Shown: positions 35,923-45,284, counted from the stretch's first letter. The stretch: DNA of 64,000 bases from Solimicrobium sp040544425 (GCA_040544425.1 JBEONO010000013.1:62001-126000); one strand, 5' to 3'. The notes: generated by a model not told the origin, from the sequence alone. Made by a program: numbers and translations.

Positions 35923-37220
35923 CAGAACGCATAGCCCAGGCCGAGGTTCAGGCGGTCACGACTGCTGTCGTTTTTGAAATTCTGGTAATCCGCTTTCAGC
36001 ACCACGCCTTCGCCGATCATAAAATTCGCGCCCACAGTCGTGACATCCTGATCCGGTTTGGCGGCGAACTGGGTATAGCTGCTGGCCGTATTGAAACGCT
36101 CGTAGCGGATGAATGGCGCCAGACTGTATTCAGGTGACTTCCACAGCTTATACGCCGCCTGCACGTAGCCACCAAAAAACGCAGACGGAACCGGCGTCGT
36201 CTGGCCGACAAACGTTTGATTCAGGGCGTCGATGTTATTGATGCTGCCGCGTGAATACAAAGCAGTCAGATCCCATTTGCCGGGGGTGTAGCGGGCATGC
36301 ATATCCCAGATCGTCACGCGGGCATCGTTGGCAGCAAATCCGGGCGTGCCCTGTCCGGCTTTACCACTGAATACCGAACCGCCAATCAGAAGACCGGTAT
36401 ATCCGCGCCAGTTGACTGCCGAGTGAACGGCGAGTGAACCGGATTTGGCGAATTGCCCCTCCTGATGAATACTGCCCAGCGGTGATTCAAGTCCGTCAGT
36501 TGATGTTGCATCCCATTTGGATAAATCAAATCCCGTGGTAATCCCGGCGTCAACAGTAAAGCCGCTGTCGCTGTGAGCCGTCAGTCCCAGGCCGGCCTCG
36601 CGCCAGGTCGAGGGAATAATCGCCGTTTCAACGAAATTGCGATACACACCGTAGAAAGCGGTTGGCTCATGCGCGGTATTTAACAGCCCGACCGGCATCA
36701 GAAACAGCCCGGCCTTGGCCGACAGATAAGGGCTTAACTCATGTTCGACGTAGAGCTGTTCGACTTCGGACTCACCGCGGTCGGTGGCGGAGGTGACTGC
36801 ATGTTCCCATTCAAACTCCGCCACCATTTTGGTTTGCTCATCAAACCGGTGGGTCAGTCCAATCACGGCGCGCGCCACATCGGTCTGAGCGGCGCTGCTG
36901 TTATTTTTAGGTTTGCTGTAATAAATTTCACCGTAACTGCTGACCACGGTGGCGGGCCCTGAACTGGCTGGTGCGGCGACCGCGGCGGATGGCGGTTCGG
37001 CATTTTTAGTCTGGATCTGCGCATCCAGCGCGACCTGTTTCTGCTCAACTTCATCAGTCTTTTTGTGCGTGGCCAGCAGTTCAGCCTTGATTGCCTCGAT
37101 TTCCGCAGAAAGCTGGTCGATCCGTTTTAACAGCGCCGCTTCGTCTGCCATGGCTGGCTTGTTGATCAGCATGGCAGCGAGGGCGACGGCAATGAGTTTG
37201 ACGAGCGGGAGTTTGTTCAT
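35922..37220 (-). CDS. Outer-membrane porin, iron-regulated operon head
   Basis: A 432-residue outer-membrane beta-barrel protein. A signal peptide (ending P-A-M-A) is followed by a short coiled-coil (about 30-70), then alternating beta-strands, closing with N-L-G-L-G-Y-A-F whose terminal Phe is the usual outer-membrane insertion signal. The ATG at 37220 is chosen because it gives a complete signal peptide. It is the first gene after a Fur-like box and sigma70-type promoter. It probably admits an iron complex or other substrate of the downstream reductase-like genes. Confidence 0.82.
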   Translation of the reverse strand: MNKLPLVKLIAVALAAMLINKPAMADEAALLKRIDQLSAEIEAIKAELLATHKKTDEVEQKQVALDAQIQTKNAEPPSAAVAAPASSGPATVVSSYGEIYYSKPKNNSSAAQTDVARAVIGLTHRFDEQTKMVAEFEWEHAVTSATDRGESEVEQLYVEHELSPYLSAKAGLFLMPVGLLNTAHEPTAFYGVYRNFVETAIIPSTWREAGLGLTAHSDSGFTVDAGITTGFDLSKWDATSTDGLESPLGSIHQEGQFAKSGSLAVHSAVNWRGYTGLLIGGSVFSGKAGQGTPGFAANDARVTIWDMHARYTPGKWDLTALYSRGSINNIDALNQTFVGQTTPVPSAFFGGYVQAAYKLWKSPEYSLAPFIRYERFNTASSYTQFAAKPDQDVTTVGANFMIGEGVVLKADYQNFKNDSSRDRLNLGLGYAF

Positions 37221-37273
37221 ACGTTCTTTCGGAAAATGGGCAGGCGGCGTTTGGATTTGGTAAATGCGGTCGC

Positions 37274-37295
37274 AAATGAGAATGATTCGCATTAT
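37274..37295 (-). promoter_or_regulatory. Fur-like box upstream of the porin operon
   Basis: TGAGAATGATTCGCA (37277-37291) is a 7-1-7 inverted repeat with one mismatch, close to the Fur consensus. It lies directly downstream of the -10 element of the porin promoter, the right place for iron-dependent repression. Confidence 0.7.
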
Positions 37296-37320
37296 AATAT
37301 GTAATTAAAGTTTTTGGCAA
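37291..37320 (-). promoter_or_regulatory. Sigma70-type promoter of the porin operon
   Basis: On the minus strand TTGCCA (37320-37315) and TATAAT (37296-37291) are separated by 18 bp, upstream of the porin start at 37220. Confidence 0.75.
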
Positions 37321-37457
37321 GCAAATCAAGTCAAGAAGCCGGAGGGGCCAGATAATTTATTTGGAGGTATGCGAATTTGACAACTCAATTCTAAGAGTCA
37401 TTAGAATTTGTCGCGTCGCAGGAAGGGATGAAGTTTGAACTTATTGGTTAAACGGAT

Positions 37458-37763
37458 CTAATTGGAATTAAGTTCGCAGCCTCCGGCTGATTCGAGTACA
37501 CGCATTTCAATGTGTAGGCCCGCGGCGCTTACCATGTTCACCAGCGCATCAAGGCCGAATAAATTAATTTTGCCCCTCATTAAGTCAGAAACACGTGGCT
37601 GAGTAACACCGAAAAGTTTGGCGGCGTCGGCCTGGCTAATTTCAGTCCGGTTGAGGTGATTTTTTAGTATCGTCATCAAGGCAGAGCGCAGCTTCATATT
37701 TTCTGCTTCTTCCGGGGTATCTTCAATGGCGTCCCAGACACTGGTAAATCGTTGCTTACTCAT
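37458..37763 (-). CDS. higA: XRE-family HigA-type antitoxin
   Basis: A 101-residue helix-turn-helix antitoxin. The recognition region reads T-E-I-S-Q-A-D-A-A-K-L-F-G-V-T-Q-P-R-V-S-D-L-M-R-G-K. It overlaps the toxin gene by ATGA and follows it, the usual HigBA order. It is likely to bind the palindrome upstream of the toxin. Confidence 0.85.
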   Translation of the reverse strand: MSKQRFTSVWDAIEDTPEEAENMKLRSALMTILKNHLNRTEISQADAAKLFGVTQPRVSDLMRGKINLFGLDALVNMVSAAGLHIEMRVLESAGGCELNSN

Positions 37764-38098
37764 TGTTCTAACTCCTTCAATAAATCACGGTACCGTTTTC
37801 CTGCCAATTCCAAATCTGACCTGCCTGTTTTCTCAGTCTTCTTTTGAAAACAGTGCAGCACATAAACCGCGTCGGCAAATTTAGCTATGTAGAGAACCCG
37901 AAATGCTCCGGAAATATCGCGAATTCGGATCTCTTTCACTCCTGGTCCAACTGTGTTCATAGGCTTCCAGTCATCCGGTTCTTGTCCGTTTTGTACTTGA
38001 TCCAACTGGTGGCCAGCCTCTCGTCTGGCAGCGAGCGGAAAGGTGCGAAGATCATCCAGAGAACTTCCTCGAAACTCAACGGGCTTGGGATTAGTCAT
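37760..38098 (-). CDS. higB: HigB/Gp49-type toxin
   Basis: A 112-residue RelE-superfamily toxin of the phage Gp49-like branch: S-S-L-D-D-L-R-T-F-P, R-R-E-A-G-H-Q-L, K-E-I-R-I-R-D-I-S-G-A-F-R-V-L-Y-I-A-K and H-C-F-Q-K-K-T. Members cleave mRNA in a ribosome-dependent way. The ATG at 38098 is preferred; a TTG at 38113 falls inside the operator palindrome. Confidence 0.87.
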   Translation of the reverse strand: MTNPKPVEFRGSSLDDLRTFPLAARREAGHQLDQVQNGQEPDDWKPMNTVGPGVKEIRIRDISGAFRVLYIAKFADAVYVLHCFQKKTEKTGRSDLELAGKRYRDLLKELEQ

Positions 38099-38107
38099 GC
38101 CGCCACT

Positions 38108-38123
38108 ATACAAAATATTGTAT
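38108..38123. promoter_or_regulatory. Operator palindrome of the higBA pair
   Basis: ATACAA and TTGTAT form a perfect 6-bp inverted repeat spaced by 4 bp, located 9 bp upstream of the toxin start. It is a likely binding site for the HigA-type antitoxin. Confidence 0.6.
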
Positions 38124-38166
38124 GTTAGTGCAAGCCGATGATCTCAACAACAAATTCCGCTTGCTC

Positions 38167-39063
38167 TTATTTTGCGCCGTGAATAAATTCCAGCAACTTG
38201 CCGCGCAACCAGACATTGGCCTGATCCCGGTCCGCGCTGCGGTGCCAGTACAGATGCGACTCCATGGCCGGGAGGGCAAACGGCAGCGCCAGTTGCAGCG
38301 CGTCATAATCCTGCACCAGTCCCAGGGGTGCGGTCAGTGCCAGGTCGGTGCGCATCGCGATGCGCGGGGCCATCATGTAGTGCTGCACCCGCATCTGAAT
38401 CTTGCGCGTCTTGCCCAGTTTGGCCAGCGCCGCATCCACATGCCCGAGACCCTCGCGGCGGCTCGAAATGTGGATATGTTCCAGCGCCAGATAGCTCTCC
38501 AGAGTCAGTGGCTGACCGGCCAGCGGGTGTCCCTTGCGTAACATGCACACGTAGCGTTCGCTCATCAAGGGGCTGTGACAGAGCTGCGGGTCATTGATCA
38601 GCGGCACATCAATCGCCAGATCGAGCGCTCCGGCTGCCAGTTCACGCGGCACATCGCGACGGCTGCTGAAGTAACTCTCGATGCGGATGCCAGGGGCCTG
38701 CTGCTGCAATATCTCACCCAGCGCTGGCAGGATCAGGGTTTCGGCCAGATCGTTCATGCTGACCCGAAATACCTTTTGCGCGTTTTGCGGCGAAAACAGG
38801 TCGGCTTCCTGCAGGCTCGCGGTGAGCAATTGCAGCGCCTCACCGACGCGCCCGATAATGTTTTCTGCCACGGGGGTTGGCACCATCCCTTGCGGGGTGC
38901 TGACAAACAGCTGGTCATTCAAGGTCTTGCGCATGCGCTGTAGGGCGTTGCTCACCGCCGGCTGGGAAATATTGAGCACTTCCGCAGCCCGGGTGAGATT
39001 GCGTTTGGCATAGATCGTCTCGAAAACCACAAACAGATTGAGATCAACTTGATTTAATCGCAT
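38167..39063 (-). CDS. LysR-family regulator
   Basis: A 298-residue LysR-type regulator, NodD/LinR-like at the N-terminus (M-R-L-N-Q-V-D-L-N-L-F-V-V-F-E-T-I-Y, A-A-E-V-L-N-I-S-Q-P-A-V-S-N-A-L-Q-R-M-R). A substrate-binding domain follows from about residue 90. It is divergent from the phosphatase-APH-SDR-acyl-CoA dehydrogenase genes, with an AT-rich 120-bp gap. Control of that set is the natural inference. Confidence 0.9.
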   Translation of the reverse strand: MRLNQVDLNLFVVFETIYAKRNLTRAAEVLNISQPAVSNALQRMRKTLNDQLFVSTPQGMVPTPVAENIIGRVGEALQLLTASLQEADLFSPQNAQKVFRVSMNDLAETLILPALGEILQQQAPGIRIESYFSSRRDVPRELAAGALDLAIDVPLINDPQLCHSPLMSERYVCMLRKGHPLAGQPLTLESYLALEHIHISSRREGLGHVDAALAKLGKTRKIQMRVQHYMMAPRIAMRTDLALTAPLGLVQDYDALQLALPFALPAMESHLYWHRSADRDQANVWLRGKLLEFIHGAK

Positions 39064-39183
39064 AACAGCTCCGGCTTTGGGGGTAAAGTCATCACGGCTG
39101 ATTATAGCAACGTATAAATATAATAAATTTTAAAAATACTGATTCCCTTGTTATTCTTCACACTTTCCCTATAAAGGTGGCGT

Positions 39184-39855
39184 ATGGCTGAGTTCTATCT
39201 GGTCCGGCACGGTCAGGCTTCGTTTGGCACGGATGACTATGATCGACTGTCTCCTCTGGGCCAACAGCAATCCCTGTGGCTGGGGCAGTACTTTGCCGAA
39301 CGTGGCATCAGTTTTGACCGGGTGATTACCGGCACTCAGCTGCGCCATCGCCAGACCGCCGAGCAGATTTGTGCCGGTCTGGGCACCAGTCCCGTGTTTC
39401 AGGAACATGCCGGGCTCAATGAATACGATTTTCAGGCGCTCTACCAGGCGCTGGGTGAAGAGCATGCCGCGATCCGGCAGCTGGCCTCAGGCGACAAGCG
39501 CGATTTCTATAAAGGCCTGAAACAGGTCCTGCAACTCTGGTCGCTCGATCAGTTGCCGGGCAACGTGCCGGAAAGCTGGGAAGAATTTTCCATTCGTGTG
39601 AATGAGGCCTGTCAGTTTATTCAGCGCAGCGGCGCACAGCGGATTCTGGTGGTCAGCTCGGGCGGGCCGATCGGCATGCTCAGCCGCCAGGTATTGGGGG
39701 CACCGGCCAGCACGGCCATTGAACTCAATCTGCAGATCAGGAACAGCAGCTTTTCGCAATACTTCTTTAATGACGAGTCGGTCAAGCTGGCCAGCTTCAA
39801 CAATATCCCGCACCTGGATCAGCAAGGGCGTCTGGATGCAATCAGCTACGGCTAA
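39184..39855 (+). CDS. Histidine phosphatase family protein
   Basis: A 223-residue enzyme of the phosphoglycerate mutase-like superfamily. The catalytic L-V-R-H-G-Q is at residues 6-11, and the second conserved arginine and histidine are seen in T-Q-L-R-H-R-Q-T-A and V-V-S-S-G-G-P-I-G. The usual second histidine of V-S-H-G is replaced here by serine-glycine, so activity may be altered. AAGGTGG precedes the ATG. It is the first gene of a set ending with an acyl-CoA dehydrogenase. Confidence 0.85.
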   Translation: MAEFYLVRHGQASFGTDDYDRLSPLGQQQSLWLGQYFAERGISFDRVITGTQLRHRQTAEQICAGLGTSPVFQEHAGLNEYDFQALYQALGEEHAAIRQLASGDKRDFYKGLKQVLQLWSLDQLPGNVPESWEEFSIRVNEACQFIQRSGAQRILVVSSGGPIGMLSRQVLGAPASTAIELNLQIRNSSFSQYFFNDESVKLASFNNIPHLDQQGRLDAISYG

Positions 39856-39875
39856 ACAATACGGGAATTTTTACC

Positions 39876-40907
39876 ATGACATCTGATGTGAACAGTCTTG
39901 ATCCGGTCAGGCTCGCGGCCTATCTGGAGCAAAACATAGCCGGTTTTCAGGGGCCTTTGAGCGCTGAAAAATTTGCCGGTGGTCAGTCCAATCCGACCTA
40001 TCTGTTAAAAGCGCGAAGTGGCAATTATGTTTTGCGCCGTCAGCCGTTCGGCACCTTGCTCAAAGGCGCGCATGCCGTGGACCGCGAATTCCGCGTGCTG
40101 GAGGCGCTGCGCAATACCGCCGTGCCGGTGGCGCACGCTTACCATCTGTGTGAAGACCCGGCAGTCATTGGCAGCCTGTTCTATGTCATGAGCTACGAGC
40201 CAGGCAAGATTTACTGGAACCCGGCGCTGCCCGAGCTGGCCCGCGAACAACGCGCACCGCTGTACAGCGAAATCATTCGCGTGCTGGCGAAGCTGCATGA
40301 TGTGGATGTCAATGCGGTCGGATTGGGTGATTACAGTCGCCCCGGGAATTATTTCGAACGCCAGGTCGGCATGTGGACCAAGCAATATCGTGCGGCCGAA
40401 ACCGGGACCATCGACGCCATGGAGACTCTGATTGTCTGGCTGCAGGCCAATCTCCCGGCGGATGATGGCCGCTTAAGTCTGGTGCATGGCGACTATCGTC
40501 TCGATAATTTAATTTTCCATCCGCTGGAACCCAAGGTGTTGGCGGTGCTGGACTGGGAGTTGTCGGCGCTTGGTAATCCGCTGGCCGATCTGGCCTATCT
40601 GTGCATGTGTTTGCGTTTGCCCTCAGTCGGGCAAATCTCCGGGCTGGCTGACAAAAATCGCGCCGAGCTGGGCATCCCGGAGGAGGCCGAGCTGGTCGCA
40701 CAATATTGTGCGCTTCGCGGGATTGGCCCGATTGAAAACTGGCCGTTCTATCTGGCCTTCAGTTTTTTCCGGCTCGCTGCAATTTTGCAAGGTGTGCTCA
40801 AACGCTCACTGGACGGCAACGCGTCCAACAAAGAAGCCGAACAGGTGGGCCGCATGGCCGGGCATCTGGCGCAGCTGGCGGTCGACCTGTTTCAAACAAA
40901 ACCCTAA
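39876..40907 (+). CDS. APH-like phosphotransferase (ACAD10-type)
   Basis: A 343-residue protein kinase-fold phosphotransferase. It has G-G-Q-S-N-P-T-Y near the N-terminus, the catalytic loop V-H-G-D-Y-R-L-D-N-L-I-F and the metal-binding V-L-D-W-E-L-S-A-L-G. This subgroup is regularly found beside acyl-CoA dehydrogenases and is related to the kinase part of mammalian ACAD10/11, which suggests phosphorylation of hydroxy-acyl substrates. It lies 20 bp after the phosphatase gene and 13 bp before the SDR gene. Confidence 0.87.
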   Translation: MTSDVNSLDPVRLAAYLEQNIAGFQGPLSAEKFAGGQSNPTYLLKARSGNYVLRRQPFGTLLKGAHAVDREFRVLEALRNTAVPVAHAYHLCEDPAVIGSLFYVMSYEPGKIYWNPALPELAREQRAPLYSEIIRVLAKLHDVDVNAVGLGDYSRPGNYFERQVGMWTKQYRAAETGTIDAMETLIVWLQANLPADDGRLSLVHGDYRLDNLIFHPLEPKVLAVLDWELSALGNPLADLAYLCMCLRLPSVGQISGLADKNRAELGIPEEAELVAQYCALRGIGPIENWPFYLAFSFFRLAAILQGVLKRSLDGNASNKEAEQVGRMAGHLAQLAVDLFQTKP

Positions 40908-40920
40908 AAAGAGACGCATC

Positions 40921-41688
40921 ATGCAATCCAATCATTTTCAAAATAAAGTCGTCATGATTACTGGCGCGGCCAGCGGATTTGGCAGGCTGCTGGCAGAACA
41001 ACTGACTGAACTTGGCGCACGCCTGATCCTGGGTGACCGCAATGAAGCCGGATTGACGGCAGTTGCCGCAGCCCTGCGCGAAAAAGGTGGCGACGTGCTG
41101 GCCCTGCGCTGTGATGTCAGTCGGGAAGTGGAGGTGAAAGCCATGATTGATGAAGGCGTGAAAAAGTTTGGGCGCCTCGACATTGGTGTCAATAATGCCG
41201 GCATGTCGTCACCGATGAAGTCGCTTCTCGACACGGAAGAGGCCGACCTGGATATCAATTTCGCGGTGAATGCCAAGGGCGTGTTCTTTGGCATGAAGCA
41301 CCAGATCCGGCAGATGCTGGTGCAGGGTGGCGGGACGGTACTGAATGTCAGCTCGATGGCCGGTCTGGGTGGCGCACCCAAGCTCGCTGCGTATTGCGCG
41401 TCCAAACATGCTGTGATCGGCCTGACCAAAACTGCCGCGATTGAATTCGGCCGCAAGAACATTCGCGTCAATGCAATCTGTCCTTTTTATACGATGACAC
41501 CGATGGTGACAGAGGGGATTGCCCCGGCTGAATCAGAATTCTTGCAGGCGCTCGCCGCCGGTTCGCCGATGAAGCGGCTGGGGCAACCGGCTGAGATCGT
41601 CAGCGTCATGTTGATGCTGCTGTCTCCGGAAAACAGTTATATGAATGGGCAGGCCATTGCAGTTGACGGTGGGTTATCTGCCAGTTAG
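40921..41688 (+). CDS. Short-chain dehydrogenase/reductase
   Basis: A 255-residue NAD(P)-dependent SDR. The cofactor loop is T-G-A-A-S-G-F-G, followed by N-N-A-G, the catalytic serine in L-N-V-S-S-M-A-G and Y-x-x-x-K in Y-C-A-S-K. The C-terminus reads G-Q-A-I-A-V-D-G-G. The ATG at 40921 is chosen because the frame further upstream is only the shadow of the APH-like gene. It probably oxidises a hydroxyacyl-CoA or related alcohol, judging by its neighbours. Confidence 0.9.
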   Translation: MQSNHFQNKVVMITGAASGFGRLLAEQLTELGARLILGDRNEAGLTAVAAALREKGGDVLALRCDVSREVEVKAMIDEGVKKFGRLDIGVNNAGMSSPMKSLLDTEEADLDINFAVNAKGVFFGMKHQIRQMLVQGGGTVLNVSSMAGLGGAPKLAAYCASKHAVIGLTKTAAIEFGRKNIRVNAICPFYTMTPMVTEGIAPAESEFLQALAAGSPMKRLGQPAEIVSVMLMLLSPENSYMNGQAIAVDGGLSAS

Positions 41689-41707
41689 TAATGCCGTTTT
41701 AATTTAC

Positions 41708-41747
41708 CCCGTCGTTCCCGCCCAAGGCCGCGGGAACGACGGGTTTT
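41708..41747 (+). terminator. Palindromic repeat R2 acting as terminator
   Basis: Perfect 14-bp arms (41708-41721, 41730-41743) around an 8-base loop are followed by TTTT. The arm sequence (CGTCGTTCCCGC) belongs to the same repeat family as the larger elements in this window. Its position just after the SDR stop suggests that it ends that transcript. Confidence 0.7.
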
Positions 41748-41817
41748 AATGAGTGCGTTACGATTTCTGACACTGTAGTGCTTGTCACTCAACTTGAACA
41801 TAACAGAAAGGTCCATC

Positions 41818-43065
41818 ATGGATTTTGGCTACACACCGAAGGTAGAAGAGTTGCGCAAACGCGTGCGAAATTTTATGGATCAAACTATTTTGCCGCGCGT
41901 GCGCCAATACAATGAAGAAGTCCATGCCGGGATCTTTCCGGTGACGTTTATGGAAGATCTGAAAGCAATGGCCAGGGCGGAAGGATTATGGAATCTGTTC
42001 CTGCCGCATCTGGAAGAGGGCGAGCCGGGCACCGGCTTATGCAATATCGAATATGCACCGCTGGCCGAAATCATGGGACGCATCGGCTGGGCATCGGAAG
42101 TCTTTAACTGCAATGCGCCCGATACCGGGAATATGGAACTGCTGCACATGTTTGCCACGCCGGCGCAACGCGAGCAATGGTTGCAGCCCTTGCTGAACGG
42201 TGAAATTCGTTCGGCCTTCGCCATGACCGAACCGGATGTCGCTTCGTCTGACGCCACCAATATCACCACGCTGATTCAGCGCGACGGCGATGAGTATGTG
42301 ATCAATGGCCGCAAATGGTTTATCACCAATGCCGCGCATCCGAACTGTAAAATTTTCATTGTGATGGGCAAAACCAACCCGGATGCTGACACCCATCATC
42401 AGCAAAGCATGATTCTGGTACCGCGCGATACACCCGGCGTTGAGATCGTGCGCAATATCGACATCATGAATCATCACTCTCCCGAAGGACATTGCGAGAT
42501 CGTGTTCCGCAATGTGCGGGTACCGGCCAGCAATCTGCTGGGCGCAGAGGGCAGTGGCTTTGAACTGGCGCAGGCCCGTCTCGGGCCGGGCCGGATTCAT
42601 CATTGCATGCGCTCGATCGGTGCTGCGGAACTGGCTCTGGAACTGATGATCGAACGCGCTCAGGAACGTCAGACCTTTGGCAAATATCTGCATCAGCATG
42701 GCACCGTGGCCGAGTGGATCGCACGTTCGCGTATCGAAATCGATCAGGCACGCCTGCTGGTTTTGAAAACTGCGTGGATGATTGACAACGTGGGCGCCAA
42801 AGAGGCGCGCAAGGAAATTGCCATGATCAAGGCCCTGGTGCCGACGCTGCACACGACCGTGTGCGACCGCGCCATGCAGACCTTTGGAGCGATGGGCTTA
42901 AGTCCCGACACCCCGCTGGCCGATCACTGGACCTGGGGACGGGCCCTGCGTTATGCAGACGGACCGGACGAAGTACATCTGCAATCGATCGCGAGCATGG
43001 AAATCAAGAAAAGCAAGAAAACACTGGGTGCCACGGCCGCCTACCTGACTCCGCCACGACGCTGA
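41818..43065 (+). CDS. Acyl-CoA dehydrogenase
   Basis: A 415-residue flavin enzyme that desaturates an acyl-CoA. The FAD-binding A-F-A-M-T-E-P-D-V-A-S-S-D-A-T-N block is near residue 140, with W-F-I-T-N-A, G-P-G-R-I-H-H-C-M-R and a C-terminal A-M-Q-T-F-G-A-M-G-L region. The ATG at 41818 is preceded by AAAGG; the frame upstream to 41782 is not supported. It is separated from the SDR by the terminator-like repeat, so it may have its own promoter. Long-chain or ACAD10/11-type substrates are suggested by the neighbouring APH-like gene. Confidence 0.9.
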   Translation: MDFGYTPKVEELRKRVRNFMDQTILPRVRQYNEEVHAGIFPVTFMEDLKAMARAEGLWNLFLPHLEEGEPGTGLCNIEYAPLAEIMGRIGWASEVFNCNAPDTGNMELLHMFATPAQREQWLQPLLNGEIRSAFAMTEPDVASSDATNITTLIQRDGDEYVINGRKWFITNAAHPNCKIFIVMGKTNPDADTHHQQSMILVPRDTPGVEIVRNIDIMNHHSPEGHCEIVFRNVRVPASNLLGAEGSGFELAQARLGPGRIHHCMRSIGAAELALELMIERAQERQTFGKYLHQHGTVAEWIARSRIEIDQARLLVLKTAWMIDNVGAKEARKEIAMIKALVPTLHTTVCDRAMQTFGAMGLSPDTPLADHWTWGRALRYADGPDEVHLQSIASMEIKKSKKTLGATAAYLTPPRR

Positions 43066-43084
43066 TGTGTGAAGTGAACAAGCC

Positions 43085-45196
43085 TCATTTTTCCGCACGA
43101 ACTTTTTGAATCTCGGTTTTGCTGACCCGTTCCGCCGGTGCTGCTGTTGCCGCTGATTTGGACACACTGCGTTCATGCAACGCCTTGCCCAATTCCGAGG
43201 GGCAGTCGATGGTCGGTGTGGTACCCAGGTTGACCGTGGCCAGCGCTGCAGCAGGCGGCGCCAGTACTGCCAGCGCCACCGCGGCACCCACTCTGAGTGC
43301 TATCGGAGTTTTATAAGGACCAATGTCAGGATGTTCGAACGTACCTTTGGCATACAGCGGCGTGCGCAATGAAAAAATCCGCAGCGATTTGGTATTGGGA
43401 CGCAGATCCAGATTCAGCGCTTCACGCGCCATGTCGATGTCGCCGGTGATATTGATGGTGGCGTCGTCGGTATCCACAACAAAGCGTCGCACATTGGCCA
43501 CACCATTCTTGACCGCGAAATCACTCACCAGACAATTCAGCTGGACCTGTTTGTCGCCAAACAACTTCACGAACAAAACGTTCGCCAGATTTAATCCGGC
43601 CTCTTCCAGAATATAGCGACTGACCGAACCCTGATTCACCGTGGCGACAAATTCACCGTTCGAGGTGCCCAGCAAGTCGGCGATGGAATTGCCGTGCCCG
43701 GTCAGGGCGGCATCTCCGTTAATCTCGCCAAAACTGGCGTTCATCGATTGCAGTTTGGGGAACAGTTCACGCAGCTTCACATTGCGCACGGCAGCTTTTA
43801 TTTGCGCATCGATGTTTGGCGTGCGTCCGTCCAGCACGATATTCGAGGTAACGTCGCCACCGGCGATACCGAAATAGAGCGGCGTCAGACTGATCACGCT
43901 GTCGTTTAAATGAATATCCGCAATGATGTTCTCCAGCGGGATATCGTGGGTGCGGATCAGATGTTTGCCGGTGAACTTGACGTCGGCATCCAGCGCACTC
44001 CATTCGCTGGTGTGGAATTGTCCGGTCGGCAGCGCCTTGTTGGGATCCTGGGGTGGCGGGTCGTTGTTCAGCGCTTTATGTACCTTGCTGTCGATGCCGA
44101 TAATCGGTCCGAGATCATCCAGCCGCAACTGGTTTGAGGTGATGGTCCCGCGCAGGATCGGGCGCGGCAGATGGCTGAAATAGTGCAGGGTGCCGGCCAG
44201 TTCGCTGGCGCCGACCGTACCGACAAAATTTTGATAGGTCCAGTCCCAGTTGTTGTGTGCCTTCTGCCCAACCAAATTGCCGCGCGTCTGGTAGGCAGCA
44301 GTTTCTGGCAGCAGCACACCGGTCAGCGGATAAAGATCGGCCAGACTGGCACCGGCCAGCGCCAGTTCAATATTGATGCCGGACGGCGCACGCGGGTCGG
44401 TGATCACGCCATTCACCTCAATTTTGTTGGCACCGATCTGCAGATTCGCTGAAACCGGAAACACGGTACTTTTGTCTTCCAGCGTCAGGATTGAACCCAA
44501 CTGGCCCTGGCCCGTCACCGGGGCATGGTTATAGCTGCCGCCGAGCACAAATTGCAGATCGAATCGTTGCGCGGTTTTGCCGGGTTGGTCGGCAGCCGAA
44601 GTGGAAGTCGAAGTGGAAGTCGAAGCGGCGGGCACCGAGTTCAGCTCGGCGTGCATGTCGAGTTTGATATGGGGATCAATAAAATGCATCGTCCCGTCCG
44701 CCACGTTCAGGTGCCGGATCTGCACTGCCCAGCTTGACGGTCCATTGTCGGGCATGGTCCAGCTGTTGCTTCGGTCCGCGCGTCGTTCCAGCGCGATCAA
44801 CGGTGTGTCCATGCTCAGATCGGTGATCATCACCTGTCTGCCCAGCAGGGCGAGCGGTTTTAGCGTGAGCACCACCTTGTGCACCGTGGCCATGTCGCGG
44901 CCGACCTGGGCCCATGAGGGATTGCTGAGCACGACATCGTCGGCGCTGATTTGCAACAAGGGCAGGGTGCTGATGGCCTGCATCCAGCCTGCGCCGGGCT
45001 GCGCGCCGGATATCAGGTGTACCTGCAGATCACCACGCACGGCGAAGTCACGCCCGGTACTCTCCGAGGCATTTCGGTTCAGGTAGGGTTTGGCGCGGTT
45101 CCAGTCGAACGTCAGTGCCAGAGCCAGCGCAATGAGCAGCAGTGAGATGATGAGCGCTGTGAACCAGAGCAAAATTTTAAATAGGCGGACGGGCAT
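43085..45196 (-). CDS. AsmA family protein
   Basis: A 703-residue inner-membrane-anchored periplasmic protein of the AsmA/TamB-like group, which helps maintain outer-membrane lipids. An N-terminal membrane segment (about 5-30) is followed by a long beta-rich periplasmic region. The C-terminal AsmA domain holds N-G-V-A-N-V-R-R-F and N-L-D-L-R-P. A short Ser-Thr dipeptide tract (six or so S-T pairs) near residues 192-202 is slippage-prone. The start is the ATG at 45196; the longer frame to 45265 lacks a ribosome site. Confidence 0.87.
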   Translation of the reverse strand: MPVRLFKILLWFTALIISLLLIALALALTFDWNRAKPYLNRNASESTGRDFAVRGDLQVHLISGAQPGAGWMQAISTLPLLQISADDVVLSNPSWAQVGRDMATVHKVVLTLKPLALLGRQVMITDLSMDTPLIALERRADRSNSWTMPDNGPSSWAVQIRHLNVADGTMHFIDPHIKLDMHAELNSVPAASTSTSTSTSAADQPGKTAQRFDLQFVLGGSYNHAPVTGQGQLGSILTLEDKSTVFPVSANLQIGANKIEVNGVITDPRAPSGINIELALAGASLADLYPLTGVLLPETAAYQTRGNLVGQKAHNNWDWTYQNFVGTVGASELAGTLHYFSHLPRPILRGTITSNQLRLDDLGPIIGIDSKVHKALNNDPPPQDPNKALPTGQFHTSEWSALDADVKFTGKHLIRTHDIPLENIIADIHLNDSVISLTPLYFGIAGGDVTSNIVLDGRTPNIDAQIKAAVRNVKLRELFPKLQSMNASFGEINGDAALTGHGNSIADLLGTSNGEFVATVNQGSVSRYILEEAGLNLANVLFVKLFGDKQVQLNCLVSDFAVKNGVANVRRFVVDTDDATINITGDIDMAREALNLDLRPNTKSLRIFSLRTPLYAKGTFEHPDIGPYKTPIALRVGAAVALAVLAPPAAALATVNLGTTPTIDCPSELGKALHERSVSKSAATAAPAERVSKTEIQKVRAEK

Positions 45197-45284
45197 GATA
45201 TTTTCAGAGTGATGAACTACGCCACTGTATACGGATAGTAGGCCCGGCAGTCTGTGCGCTTGCAAACATAGCGCAAGCCTGAAT

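Noticed and set aside
40570..40920. N-terminal extension of the SDR gene
   Set aside because: The open frame overlaps the APH-like gene in another frame and the residues do not resemble an SDR; the ATG at 40921 fits the family.
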